A DNA stretch of 64,000 bases from the NCBI GenBank assembly GCA_037043455.1, contig JAWPHD010005588.1, positions 62,001 to 126,000 of the forward strand, read 5' to 3'. Under the pieces are notes generated by a model. It was not told the DNA's origin. It did not search any database and saw nothing but the letters and a program-made list of their open reading frames with translations. The position numbers and the translations under genes were made by a program. Origin of the DNA: Cyrtodaria siliqua. Its lineage: Eukaryota > Mollusca > Bivalvia > Adapedonta > Hiatellidae. Shown piece after piece: positions 22,468-35,190 of the stretch (position 1 is the stretch's first letter; the number at the start of each line of letters is the position of its first letter).

Positions 22468-22633
22468 GAATAAATACTAAATTGGATTACCGTAGAATTC
22501 ATTTTAAAAAAACACTCACCAAAGTTCGCAGTATAATCACTTTTAGCGCAAGTATAATACATATCCTAATACAGCACAAACACAAAGTAACAATGTTTTG
22601 TTCCAGACAGTCGTAATGAAAAAATTTAATTGA

Positions 22634-23045
22634 ATTGGGGTTTTAAGGCGCACCAACACATGAAAAGGTTATATGGCGCCTAAAAGGCATGAACATGCCA
22701 GGCTCATCTTCCATGTACATCGAGATAAAATATGGAAAATGGGCCTAGAATCTTCTCACCCTGAACTGCAGAGCTGCTGCAAATTCTATCGTAGAAACTC
22801 CATTTACGCTGGAGCCACGTTATTGTTTTTCTGCCACTGCTCTTTTGATGCGAGCGAGATAGCACCTGAAACAATGCAGGGATCATGATGAAGACCTTTA
22901 ATGAACATGAACAAAAAATGATAAAATGAACATGAATTTGGGGGATTCTACCCCTCTGCCTACCCCTCCAAAGGGATCTGCAGTGGCCCTATTCTTTGCC
23001 CCGTGACCAAACGGGGGCACCCGGGAACCACACGGGGCCGTAATG
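22634..23045 (-). mobile_element. SINE family alpha, near full length
   Basis: Member of a family with GTTATATGGCGCC, CATGCCAGGCTCATC, GAGATAAAATATGG and CACGGGGCC landmarks. Others are at 30200-30700, 31277-31400, 36249-36662, 44175-44415 and 50508-50815. The 44 kb member has a perfect B box on the minus strand, which sets the orientation. Confidence 0.6.
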
Positions 23046-24313
23046 AAAAAACCCAAATACATCTAATGTATATACTAATTATGAGCGGCACTTCAAACTT
23101 TCAAACAGAAAACCAGCACCCATTACTAGGTTGGAAACACGACGTTAATCAATGCATGTGAGAATGTACACGAGTCTGTAAATATTGACTCCAATTCCCA
23201 AATGGTGATATATTTTGAAAGGCATCAAAACTGGTCACTTCATAACTTAGCCATGGTAAAGCTAAAATTCACAATACCTTAACCGTTTTACTACTGACCT
23301 GATAACCACTTTAAAAACCCAAAATAAATATGTACAGTTTCTAGAAGATTCGCGAAGGAATCAAGATAATCTGTTTAAATTATATTTGCAAGTTCATAAT
23401 AATTTAGTGAGAAAGTGTTGATTCTTACGGAAGGCCGGAGGTATACAGTACCGGTTCTTCCAGGGGCACATTGATCAACTGATCAAAATCAATAGGTAAC
23501 TTGCCTACCCAAACGGAAGAATACATAAGAAGTTTATTTGACTTGATCACATCAGAGATATAAGACGTTTATTATGTCTCTGATCACATAGAACTGGTAC
23601 TCAACTTTGATCAACTATTCCCAAAGGCATTAAGGGTATCTTGCCTTCGCCAAGGGTAAGGGTAGCATAAATACAAGTTCATTAAAACTGGTTTCAGTCA
23701 CCGTTTTATGACATGTTAAGAGTCAAAATGAACAACCGAAGCATCTTTATCTTTTTCTAGCCCAAGAAGAACATAATTATATACAGTGTCATTAAGATCG
23801 GACCATAAGTTGGGAGAGACCGATTGGAAACCAGTTTCAAGGTCATTCTCGGGATCACTGTGACATTGAATTTTGACCAGCTGATACAATAAAACTATTC
23901 TTGCCCGGAAATCCCACCGATCTGCTTATAAAGGAGCATTTTGGTTGGACCTCACATGTTACGAGGGTCATCCACTGGTGTTTTAAATCAATAACGACTG
24001 AATTGGTTTTACTCAAACTTGCCATGCACGGTTAATGCACTGTCCATATAACTTAAACCATGCGCCCCCAACTCCACTCCCCCACCCCACGTTCACACCC
24101 TATATTCCTCAGTCTTTTTTCGTAGAGAGGGAACCCGCTAATGTAACATATATCAAATATATTTCTTTTTCTCTATTTTATTGTGTGCGTTGAACACAGC
24201 TAGAGTAGTATATCAAATAAAACAAAATCTTCTACACATAATATTCTGAGCAGATCTCAGAAAGAGAAAACAAAACAAATCGACAAACTTTTCTTTTTAA
24301 AGGAAATGGATTA
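23046..24313. other. Non-coding stretch, nothing firmly recognised
   Basis: No gene. Scattered phrases such as TTGATCAACT and ACCAGTTTTNA recur loosely, suggesting an eroded tandem repeat element. Confidence 0.4.
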
Positions 24314-26240
24314 AAAACAAGAGGTCAATGACCTTGAAGCTCTACTGATTGATTTTGATTTCAGGAAGTAGTCGCTACAAACTGTTTTTTTGAAAATCTA
24401 TTTTTAGCTGTGGTGGCCATCTTGAATTTCCGGCCGACCTGAAATTTTGCTAGGATCAATAAGACATCAAGAGCAACATTCCTGTGAAGTTTCATAAAAA
24501 TCCGTCACGTAGTTTCAGAGGGGTAGTCGCTACAAGTTTTCATTATATAACTCTATGTAAACAAAGATGGCCACTGACAGCCATGTTTAACATAAAATCA
24601 AAATAATGTTCGACTCGGATAACCATCATGTCATGCTGATCATTTTAGAAAAAGTCCCATATCAATATCTCTTATAGTTTTCAAGAAGTAGTCGCTACAA
24701 ACTTATTTTTTAAAAATCTATTTTTAGCCATGGCGGCCATCTTGAATTTCCGGCCGACCTGAAATTTTGCTTAGATCAATTAGACATCAAGAGCAACATT
24801 CGTGTGAAGTTTCATGAAAATCCGTCAAGTAGTTTCAGAGGAGTAGTCGCTACAAGTTATCATTATATAACTCTATGTAAACAAACATGGCCACTGGCAG
24901 CCATGTTTAACGTCGAATCAAAATAATGTTCGACTCGGATAACCATCATGTCATGCTGATAATTTTAGAAAAAGTCCCATATCAATATCTCTTATAGTTT
25001 TCAAGAAGTAGTCGCTACAAACTTATTTTTTTAAAATCTATTTTTAGCCGTGGCGGCATCTTGAATTTCCGGCCGACCTGAAATTTTGCTAGGATCAATA
25101 CGACATCAAGAGCAACATTCCTGTGAAGTTTCATGAAAATCCGTCAAGTAGTTTCAGAGGAGTAGTCGCTACAAGTTTTCATTATATAACTCTATGTAAA
25201 CAAAGATGGCCGCTTGCAGCCATGTTTAACATCGAATCAAAACGATTTTTGACAAGGACCAACATCATGTCATGCTGATCATTTTAGAAAAAGTCCCATA
25301 TCAATATCTCTTATAGTTTTCAAGAAGTAGTCGCTACAAACTTATTTTTTAAAAATCTATTTTTAGCCGTGGCGGCCATCTTGAATTTCCGGCTGACCTA
25401 AAATTTTGCTAGGATCAATTAGACATCAAGAGCAACATTCCTGTGAAGTTTCATGAAAATCCGTCAAGTAGTTTCAGAGGAGTAGTCGCTACAAGTTTTC
25501 ATTATATAACTCTATGTAAACAAAGATGGCCGCTGGCAGCCATGTTTAACGTCGAATCAAAACGATTTTCGACAAGGACCAACATCATGTCATGCTGATC
25601 ATTTTAAAAAAAGTCCCATATCAATATCTCTTATAGTTTTCAAGAAGTAGTCGCTACAAACTTATTTTTTAAAAATCTATTTTTAGCCGTGGCGGCCATC
25701 TTGAATTTCCGGCCGACCTGAAATTTTGCTAGGATCAATTAGACATCAAGAGCAACATTCCTGTGAAGTTTCATGAAAATCCGTCAAGTAGTTTCAGAGG
25801 AGTAGTCGCTACAAGTTTTCATTATATAACTCTATGTAAACAAAGATGGCCGCTGGCAGCCATGTTTAACGTCGAATCAAAATGATTTTCGACAAGGACC
25901 AACATCATGTCATGCTGATCATTTTAGAAAAAGTCCCATAGCAATATCCCTTAGAGTTTTCAAGAAGTAGTCGCTACAAACTTGTTTTTTAAAAACCTAT
26001 TTTTAGATTTGGCGGCCATCTTGGATTTCACATCTACATGAATTTTTGCTAGGATCAACTAGACTTCATGGGCAACATTTCTGTAAAGTTTCATGAAACT
26101 CCATTCAGTAGTTTCAGAGGAGTAGTCGCTACAAAAAAAAGTTTACGGACAGACAGACGGACGGACAGACGGACAGACAGACGGACGACGGACGCCGCAC
26201 CACGGCATAAGCTCTGCTGATCTCTGATCAGTAGAGCTAA
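24314..26240 (+). mobile_element. Pearl-like/Helentron-type element 1, 320 bp repeats
   Basis: Starts AACAAGAGGTCAATGACC with GCTCTACTGAT just inside. The phrase TCAAGAAGTAGTCGCTACAA recurs at 24681, 25001, 25320, 25640 and 25960, an almost exact 320 bp period made of two half-units of about 160 bp, each with AGTAGTCGCTACAA. An ACGG/ACAG microsatellite follows at 26144-26190. The end is a hairpin, AGCTCTGCTGATC with GATCAGTAGAGCT, before CTAA. Core repeats, ACGG microsatellite and a terminal hairpin with CTRR fit non-autonomous Helentrons such as pearl. No protein is encoded. Confidence 0.75.
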
Positions 26241-27506
26241 AAACAAGAGGTCAATGACCTTGAAGCTCTACTGATTGATTTTGATTTCAGGAAGTAGTCG
26301 CTACAAACTAGTTTTTTGAAAATGTATTTTTAGCCGTGGTGGCCATCTTGAATTTCCGGCCGACCTGAGATTTTGTTAGGATCAATTAGACATCAAGAGC
26401 AACATTCCTGTGAAGTTTCATGAAAATCCGTCAAGTAGTTTCAGAGGAGTAGTCGCTATAAGTTTTCATTATATAACTGTATGTAAACAAAGATGGCCGA
26501 TAACAGCCATGTTTAACATCGAATCAAAACGATTTTTGACAAGGACCAACATCATGTCATGCTGATCATTTTAGAAAAAGTCATATATCAATATCACTTA
26601 TAGTTTTCAAAAGTAGTCGCTACAAACTTGTATTATGAAAATATATTTTTAGCCATGGCGGCCATCTTGAATTTCCGGCCGACCTGAAATTTTGCTAGGA
26701 TCAATTAGACATCAAGAGCAACATTCCTGTAAAGTTTCATGAAAATCCGCCAAGTAGTTTCAGAGGAGTAGTCGCTACAAGTTTTTACTATATAATTCTA
26801 TGTAAACAAAGATGGCCGCTGACAGCCATGTTTAACATCGAATCAAAACGAGTTTTGACAAGGACCAACATCATGTCATGCTGATCATTTTAGAAAAAGT
26901 CCCATATCAATATCACTAATAGTTTTCAATAAGTAGTCGCTACAAACTTGTTTTTTGAAAATGTATTTTTAGCCGTGGCGGCCTTCTTGAATTTCCGGCC
27001 GACCTAAAATTTTGCTAGGATCAATTAGACATCAAGAGCAACATTCCTGTGAAGTTTCATGGAAGTCCGTCAAGTAGTTTCAGAGAAGTAGTCGCTACAA
27101 GTTTTCATTATATAACTCTATGTAAACAAAGATGGCCGCTGGCAGCCATGTTTAACGCCAAATCAAAACGATTTTCGACAAGGACCAACATCATGTCATG
27201 CTGATCATTTCACAAAAAGTCCAATATCAATATCACTTATAGTTTTCAAGAAGTAGTCGCTACAAACTTGTATTTTAAAAATCTATTTTTAGCTTTGGCG
27301 GCCATCTTGGATTTCACATCAACATGCATTTTTGCTAGGATCAACTAGACTTCATGGGCAAAATTTCTGTAAAGTTTCATGAATATCCATCCAGTAGATT
27401 CAGAGGAGTAGTCGCTACAAATAAAACTTTACGGACAGATGGACAGATGGATGACGGACGCCGCACCACGGCATAAGCTCTGCTGATCTCTGAGCAGTCG
27501 AGCTAA
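26241..27506 (+). mobile_element. Pearl-like element 2, head-to-tail with element 1
   Basis: Begins AACAAGAGGTCAATGACC directly after the CTAA end of element 1. It has shorter tandem cores, a brief ACGGACAGATGG microsatellite and the same terminal hairpin ending GAGCTAAAAA. Confidence 0.75.
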
Positions 27507-28561
27507 AAATTTGTCAAGTAGTTTCAGAGGAATAGTCGCTACAAGTTTTTACTGTATAAATCTATGTAAATAAAGATGGCCGCTAGCGGCCATGTTTAAA
27601 GTCGCGTCAAACTAAATTTTGACAAGGATCAACATCATGTCATGCTGATAATTTTAGAAAACATCCCATATCAATATCACTTACAGTTTTCAAGAAGTAG
27701 TCACTACAAATTTATTTATTTTAAATCTATTTTTAGCCATGGTGGCCATCTTGAATTTCCGACCAGCCTGAAATTTTTCTAGGATTAACTAGACATCAAG
27801 AGCAACATTCCTGTGAAGTTTCATGAACATCCGTCAAGTAGTTTCAGAGGAGTAGTCACTACAAGTTTTTACTATATAAGTTTATAACTCTATGTAAACA
27901 AAGATGGCCACTGGCAGCCATGTTTAACGTCGAATCAAAATAATGTTGACTAGGATCAACATCATGTCAAGCTGATCATTTTAGAAAAAGCCCATATCAA
28001 TATCACTTATAGTTTTCAAGAAGTAGTCGCTACAAACTTATTTTTTAAAAATCTATTTTTAGCTATGGCGGCCATCTTGAATTTCTGGCCGACCTGAAAT
28101 TTTGCTAGGATCAATAAGACATCAAGAGCAACATTCCTGTAAAGTTTCATGAAAATCTGCCAAGTAGTTTCAGAGGAGTAGTCGCTACAAGTTTTTACTA
28201 TATAACTCTATGTAAACAAAGATGGCCACTGGCAGCCATGTTTAACGTCGAATCAAAACAATTTTTGACAAGGACCAACATCATGTCATGCTGATCATTT
28301 TAGAAAAAGTCCCATATCAATATCACTTATAGTTTTCAAGAAGAATACAAACTTGTATTTTAAAAATCTATTTTTAGCTTTGGTGGCCATCTTGGATTTC
28401 ACATCAACATGAATTTTTGCTAGGATCAACTAGACTTTATGGGCAACATTTCTGTGAAGTTTCATGAATATCCATCCAGTAGTTTCAGAGGAGTAGTCAC
28501 TACAAATAAAAGTTTACGGACAGACGGACGATTCTGCTGATCTCTGATCAGTCGAGCTAAT
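27507..28561 (+). mobile_element. Pearl-like element 3, 5'-truncated
   Basis: Third head-to-tail member, lacking the AACAAGAGG start and opening mid-core. Ends CTGATCTCTGATCAGTCGAGCTAAT. Confidence 0.7.
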
Positions 28562-28574
28562 AATTGGGGTGTGG

Positions 28575-28700
28575 GTGGACGGTGAAATCAGCTAGCCAAT
28601 TCTTTCCCCGGGGGAAACTTTCAACTAGGGGGAGGGGTATTGGCTAGCTGATTCTTTCCCCGGGAAAATAATAAGCTAGCCAATTCTTTCCCCGGGGGAT
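28575..28700. repeat. CTTTCCCCGGGG triplicate
   Basis: Three copies of ATTCTTTCCCCGGG. Two are preceded by AGCTAGCCA and one by the reverse complement TGGCTAGCT. The G+C-rich block stands out from its surroundings. Confidence 0.6.
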
Positions 28701-28719
28701 AAAATTGACTGCTACACCG

Positions 28720-29420
28720 GTTTACTGGTAGAAGAATGTTCAACATAACACTTGTGCGGTGTGCTTATTTCAGAAAGTATGATCTAACTAGAAAGTCTGA
28801 AGACAATCAAATGGGCACAACTCTGCATTGGATAAATGATGAGGAACTGTATAAAGTTTCATGACCATAGGTCAATATTTTGTCAAGTTATAAGCTAGGT
28901 TAAGTGGCAGGTTAAAGTTTTATGAAAAGAGGGCATTGATTAATTGATATAGAAGAACTGTATAAAGTTTTATGACCATAGCTCAATATTTTGCCAAGGT
29001 ACGAGTCCGGTTAGGCGACATGTTTAAGTTTTATGAAAAGGGGTTTAACTCTGCCAAAATGAATGTCCCAGTTATTGGACATGTGTACTGACATTTCTTT
29101 GGGCAAGACGATATGTGTGGAATTTCACGAACATAGGTCAAATACTGTTGAAGTTATGGTCAGTTATGAGCTTGGTTAGGTTGCAGATTGAAGTTTTATG
29201 AAAATGGGCATAACTCTGCCAAAATGAAAGCCCAAGTTATTGGACGTGTTTAACGACATTCCTTGCGACAAGACAAAGAGGTCTGAGGTTTTATGAACAT
29301 AGGTCAAATTGAACATGGGTCAATTACTTTTCAAGTTATGATCAAGGTTAAGTTGCAGGTTAAAGTGTGACGGACGACGACGACAGACAACGAACAAAGT
29401 AATATCTTAAGTTCTGCCGT
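28720..29420 (+). repeat. Tandem repeat element, TGAAGTTTTATGAAAA type
   Basis: About four imperfect repeats of 160-170 bp with ATGACCATAGNTCAA, GTCAAGTTAT and GGCAGGTTAAAGTTTTATG landmarks, ending in ACGGACGACGACGACAG. The layout is again core repeats then an ACG-rich microsatellite, but the family differs from 24.3-28.6 kb. Confidence 0.6.
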
Positions 29421-30195
29421 GCTACAGGTGATACAAAAATAGAATGGTATGTAGCTTTTGTTGTATAAATAATGTCTTGTGTCCATGGGTTGTGTTTAGT
29501 GAGGATGAAGCTCACGTGCCCACTGGATCCCAAATACAATAGCAAATAACTCTAATTGGAGGTTAAAACAATGACCAGTTGCACATCCTGACGAGTATAA
29601 TTTTATTTCTATAACTAATTTCCCTAATAAGCAACAGCACTCACATAACAACGACACTCGCATAACAACGTCGAAACAATTGCACTATAAAACAATAATG
29701 TAAATGAAAATCTTGAAAAAATATAGAAAACATTTTATGGATATTATATGAGATTGCTGGAATAGATATGAACACAATGGTGTTGACACAAAATATCATA
29801 ACATGTATATACTTTACAAGAGATCACTACCTGCTACAGTTTCTATGTATTCTAACAAAATGCTGCCAATTAAAGTAGTTAGAATAATGTCCCCTTAAGT
29901 GTTTTCACAACTTTTGCATGACTCTGTCAAAAGAATTTAACCAACCATCGTTAATAGAACGACACGCCTGCATGCACTCGGGTGCTTAAAAGACTTTAGT
30001 TATGTAAAAAAAATTATAATATTGAAAATTATATTCCCAGATTTTTTATGTATATTTTGGTGTTAAAGTGATTTTTTACTGAGGTTAAAGTCCGAGAAGT
30101 TGAGTTGAAGGTTGTAGGTTGTACGACGCACCTTTCATTTTTCACCTAAGCAAAATCTCATCATCTCAGAAAATAACCAATGCTTGGATGTGAAA
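29421..30195. other. Non-coding stretch, nothing recognised
   Basis: A+T-rich. Short direct repeat CACTCRCATAACAACG near 29640-29665 only. Confidence 0.45.
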
Positions 30196-30199
30196 GTTG

Positions 30200-30700
30200 A
30201 ATGGCGCCGAAGTGTGAGAAGGTGCTAGGCCCTTTCTACATATTTTTTATCTCAATGAAAATGGACATGTCAGGTGCACCGCCATGGACATGTTAGGCGC
30301 ACTGTCTGGGAGATTCAGACGCACCGCCTGGAATGTTCATTCCTATTGGTGCCATGTAACCTTCTTGGGTTGGTGCACCATGATATCAACACAAGAAAAG
30401 TTATATGGCGTCAAACTGGAATGAACATGTCAGGCTCTTACTCCATTTACATAAAGATAATATAAGGAGTACGGGCCTAGAATCTTTTAACTTGTAAAAC
30501 TGCAGAGTTGCTGCAAATTCTATAGTAGACAAGATGAAGCCATGCTCCCACATTTACACACGCTAGGTCATAATGAAGACCTTTAATGAGCATGAAAAAA
30601 ATGATAAAATCAATATCAAAGGGGGTCGGTCCTACCCTTCTGTCTATAGCGGGATTTGCAGTGCTCCTTTTCTACACGCGGTAACCACATGGGGTGTTAA
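30200..30700. mobile_element. Two SINE alpha fragments in inverted orientation
   Basis: 30200-30385 holds SINE alpha landmarks in one orientation (GAAGGTGCTAGGCCC, GTTCATTCCTATTGG). 30395-30700 holds them in the other (AAAAGTTATATGGCG, GAATGAACATGTCAGGC, GGGCCTAGAATCTT). They form a diverged inverted pair. Confidence 0.5.
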
Positions 30701-31276
30701 TTACTCAAGGGTAGCGGTGAGTTGATATATGATATACTTAAACAATATACTGAAGGTTACATGCACAGTCGAGTGCACAATTGCAAAAATGAGTATTTAA
30801 TACATTTGAGTATTATAACAGTACACCAAAATGCAATTGAAACTACATAAGGGGGGGAAAATAGACCATACAATAAGTTGGGAATTTCTGGTATAACCAA
30901 ATCTAGAATGTTTCAGTATAGCATAGAGCTATGTCAGATAACTCTTTATCCCCATTATTCTACATGTAAAACCACGACAGTTTCTGCAGAGTAACAACAA
31001 AGCATATGGAAGCTCATCTTCTGTGAAGTTTAAAGGGACGACAACAGTTTCTGCACTAGTAACAACAAAGCATGTGGAATTTAATTTTCTGTGAAGTTTG
31101 AAGGCCACAGGGCAATCTTTATTCTTTAAAAACTGGCAGCTTCCCAATAACTTTTCAAATAACTTGCCATATTTCAAATCATTATTAATGTGTAAATTGA
31201 AAGCTTCAATTCAAATTGTTTTTGGATCCTCTCCTATTAACTATATGTACACTTAAAAAAATAGAAATATTTGAAC
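30701..31276. other. Non-coding stretch with one 70 bp tandem duplication
   Basis: 30966-31098 contains two copies of a roughly 70 bp unit (CGACARTTTCTGCA, GTAACAACAAAGCAT, TTCTGTGAAGTTT). An 82-residue minus-strand frame across it is a by-product of the repeat. Nothing else recognised. Confidence 0.5.
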
Positions 31277-31400
31277 TTAATTGGAGTTTTACGGCGCACC
31301 AAAACAAAAAGGTTATATGGCGCCAACAGGAATGAACATTCCAGGCTCATTCCATTTACATCTAGATAAAAATATGCCGAATAGGCCTAGAAACTTCTCC
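31277..31400 (-). mobile_element. SINE alpha, truncated
   Basis: Carries AAAAGGTTATATGGCGCC, GAATGAACATTCCAGGC and TCTAGATAAAAATATG, then stops at ACTTCTCCCTTGCA. Confidence 0.5.
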
Positions 31401-31767
31401 CTTGCAAAAATATATATTGTAAACATTTTAAAAACAAACTAAATTTGTATTAAACCAAAATGCATTTTTAACTAGAAAAGTCGGCCTGTCGGCAATAAGT
31501 GTCTCACCTATATTACTGTCAAGAAATAAAATGTTAAAGAGAAAAAATAAAAAAATCCTACAGAATTATGAAGTGGGCTTGATGAAACATTTGAATGAAT
31601 TTTAATAGGAATGTTGAAGATATTAGATTGTGAAAAACTCAATTACCTTAAATATAAATGTTGCTGCAATCGCTACCAGCTTAAAGTGATACCTATATCT
31701 TGCCTCCTTCCTTTTTAACATGCATTAATTACTGTTTATTAAATAAGCAGTTATATGTATATATTAT

Positions 31768-31947
31768 TAGGGCTTTTCCATCAAAACATACCTGGGAGGA
31801 CCCCAGGAAGGCAATTTAATAAACATCTATCGGTGAACAATGTTTTCCAAAATTTGTCCTTTAAGCTTAATTTTGCACGAATGGTTGGGTGTTCAATTTC
31901 AAACTGCCTTCCTGGGGTCCCATGTATGCTTTAATGGAATAACCCTT
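31768..31947. mobile_element. 180 bp MITE, TTCCATNAAAACATAC family
   Basis: Long terminal inverted repeats: AGGGCTTTTCCATCAAAACA with GGACCCCAGGAAGGCA, mirrored by TGCCTTCCTGGGGTCC and GCTTTAATGGAATAACCCT. Other copies are at 46545-46694 and 54800-54966. Confidence 0.8.
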
Positions 31948-33011
31948 ACTTTAAAATGGCACATCATAGCTACTTTAAGACTACAAGCTGTACAAACTTT
32001 TAAAACAACACTATTCTTTGGCATGCATTTTAGTGGTCAAACATTATAGCAAACATGTGTATTGTGAATTTCACGTTAAAATACTGATATTAAACTATGT
32101 GGGACTTTTATTTGAGCCAGTGCATTAGAGTTTCACACCCATTTTTGTCCACCACTCCAGTGGTACCTGAGCAGCACATGGGTCACGATAAAGACCATTA
32201 ATAAGTACAACAAACAACTAGAACTATCACAGAAGGCGATTAATACCCCTGCTTAAATTTGAAGTCAAATAAACGACCATAATTCTGTAATAAATAAGCA
32301 ATCAAAAATGGGAGATGTAGAGGGACACAAGGTCATCAGTTGTTATATTTATATGAAGTTACGGAACAACCCATTCAAAAGTGTTAGAGGAATTTCAAGT
32401 AATAAAAATGTGTTACGAGACGCGATGCAACGGGATGCGACGCGAAGGGATAAATATGTGTTTTAAGTGATGGGACACGAAGGGATGTTACCGACAACAC
32501 GATTCCTATATAGCCCCACTTCACTTTGTGAATGACATGAATGAAAATGAATTTGGGATAAGCAGGGTTCTATAATCACACAGGAGGCCCTTTTGATGGA
32601 AAAAAAAAAGATGTTTGTATAAACAAGCTGTCATATATATATTCATGCAATTTAATCCGAGTTTTACCATCTGGATGTTTGAAAACATGCTATTCAAAGT
32701 ATCTAACAGGACAATAAAAAAAATCTCGAATTTATCGGATTCAAAGTTTTGGGTTTAAAATGATTCAAGTGTGAAAATCTTCTGCACTGGCTATGCAACA
32801 GAATCAAATGACATATCTATAAAAAATACAGGATCTCCCTGATAATAAATTGGATATTACGCTGGTAAAAAAAATACATTATACAGATAACATAACATGT
32901 GGAGAGAAACTGAAAGCAGTTGTTAAAAGCATGTTAAATATTACTGCGAGGTAGCAATATTCACAACTCGTCGTATAACCTGAATGTTATACATGATTAT
33001 CTTTGACAATA
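31948..33011. other. Non-coding stretch, nothing recognised
   Basis: A short GGGATGCGACGCGAAGGGAT run near 32430-32490 repeats imperfectly. No gene. Confidence 0.45.
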
Positions 33012-33019
33012 GCATACCT

Positions 33020-33772
33020 TAGGGCTGTCATTCATAGAAACATAATCGATGTATCATTGATTCTTTTCAGACAATCGAAATAGCGATACATTCTTTCAGA
33101 AATCGATTGAAACAGAAAAAATCACAACGAAAATAAACCTGTTGTTTTGGGGTTTCCTCACAAAAAATCGGACATTTCCGGTTTACATGAGTTTTTGAAA
33201 ACAGTCATTTAAACTGGAAATGTCAGATAGGTGTGTAGGCACAGATTGTATCAGTCGTCTTGTAAGTTTCTTTTGTTATTTTACTGTACATCTCAATTGA
33301 ATTGAATGTTGTTTAACGGCTCATCAACACAGTATAGGTTTTTTAGAGCCGCCCCAGAGAGAGGGGAAGGATACATAGGAATACGGGAACCTGCCCTACT
33401 CCTATTTTCGAATAGATTCCTATGGTTCTTTAACGTGCTCGGAGGATAGACCGATACACGGGACCGCCCGGTTTACGTCCCCATCCGACGGACGAGGCTA
33501 AGGTAAAGAGTCTTGCCCAAGAACACACCGACGGAACTCAGTTGCACCACGGAGGATTGAACCTCGTGTTGGGTAGAAAAGATCAAGCAAACTACTATAT
33601 ATGAGTCAAAGAGTATGTTTGAAAGAGTTACAACACCCATTTAAAAGCAATACACAAGTTTTAAGATTTGAAATGCTGGAGCACGTACAGCCGTTACCAT
33701 CTCATCGATAGTTTTCCTTCAACAGATCGCTATGGTCGATATGCTTCACACACCCTGTCAATGACAGCCCTA
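33020..33772. mobile_element. Non-autonomous hAT element with nested SINE
   Basis: Inverted ends TAGGGCTGTCATT (33020) and AATGACAGCCCTA (ending 33772) are flanked by 8 bp GCATACCT (33012-33019) and GTATACCT (33773-33780), seven of eight identical. An 8 bp target duplication with a YAGGGNTG end is the hAT hallmark. It encodes no transposase. A SINE beta copy sits inside at 33295-33585. Confidence 0.8.
33295..33585 (-). mobile_element. SINE family beta, nested in the hAT element
   Basis: Plus-strand landmarks GTTGTTTAACGGCTCATCAA, GGAATACGGGAACC and GACGGACGAGGCTAAGG are shared with 46173-46450. On the minus strand GAGGTTCAATCC (33554-33565) is a good B box. Confidence 0.6.
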
Positions 33773-34009
33773 GTATACCTTTACTTCTATACATAGATCA
33801 TTGCTTACCAATAATCTGTTTGTTTAATTATAGAACACGATATTCCTTGGAATTCAGCTCCGTTATGACAAAATACAATCATACTGATACCACTATTATT
33901 ATTCGCAAAATAGCAGTCGACACAACGTGTCACATAACCTGAATGTTTTGCATTCATGTTGAGCAGTGTGTAATACGCGTATCAGTAATATACACGTAGA
34001 TTGTAACAT

Positions 34010-35155
34010 ACACATAGATGCAATATACATGTAGATGCAACATACATTTAGATGCAACATACACGTAGATGCATTATACACGTAGATGCATCATACCCGT
34101 AGATGTAACATACACGTAGATGCAACATATACGCAGATGCAACATACACATAGATGCAACACACACGTAGATGTAACATACACATAGATACAACATACAC
34201 ATAGATGCAAAATACACTTAGATGTAACATAAACGTAGATGCAACATACACACAGAGGCAACATACACGTAGATGTAACAAACGTAGATGTAACATAAAC
34301 ATAGATGTAACAAACGTAGATGTAACATACACGTAGATGTAACAAACGTAGATGTAACATAAACGTAGATGCAACACACACGTAGATGTAACATACACAT
34401 AGATGCAAAATACACTTAGGTGTAACATACACGATGTAACATAAACGTAGATGTAACATACACATAGATGCAAAATACACTTAGATGTAACATAAACGTA
34501 GATGTAACAAACGTAGATGTAACATACACATATATGCAAAATACACTTAGATGTAACATACACGTAGATGTAACATACACATAGATGCAAAATACACTTA
34601 GATGTAACATACACGTAGATGCATCATACACGTAGATGTAACATACATGTAGATGCAACATTTACGTAGATGCAACATACACATAGATGCAACACACACG
34701 TAGATGTAACATACACATAGATACAACATACACATAGATACAACATACACATAGATGCAACACACACGTAGATGTAACATACACATAGATACAACATACA
34801 CATAGATGCAAAATACACTTAGATGTAACAAACGTAGATGTAACATACACACAGAGGCAACATACACGTAGATGTAACAAACATAGATGTAACAAACGTA
34901 GATGTAACATACACACAGAGGCAACATACACGTAGATGTAACAAACGTAGATGTAACATACACACAGAGGCAACATACACGCAGATGTAACAAACGTAGA
35001 TGTAACATACACGTAGATGTAACTAACGTAGATGTAACATACACATAGATACAACATACACAGAGAGGCAAAATACACATAGATATAACAAACGTAGATG
35101 TAACATAAACGTAGATGTAACATAAACGTAGATGTAACATACATGTAAATGTGAA
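34010..35155. repeat. 17 bp minisatellite
   Basis: About 65 units of CATACACGTAGATGTAA with variants (ACATAGATGCAA, ACTTAGATGTAA, ACACAGAGGCAA) and interspersed 15 bp units lacking two bases. Minus-strand frames of up to 188 residues (tyrosine, valine and cysteine-rich, YIYVYVTS-like) stay open only because the unit lacks stops in several phases, so they are not genes. It lies just downstream of the transglutaminase stop. Confidence 0.9.
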
Positions 35156-35190
35156 GTACACTGAGCATTATCAATTGATCCATTTTTATA

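Noticed and set aside
22673..22888. 71-residue frame similar to frames at 36249 and 44183
   Set aside because: Similarity reflects SINE alpha copies, not a protein family. Frames differ in phase and stop position between copies.
30929..31177. 82-residue minus-strand frame with an internal repeat
   Set aside because: Created by a 70 bp tandem duplication. No start context or domain.
33899..35183. Several overlapping minus-strand frames of 60-188 residues rich in Tyr, Val and Cys
   Set aside because: They are translations of the 17 bp minisatellite. Three frames are open at once and the peptides repeat with the unit. No start context or splice signals.
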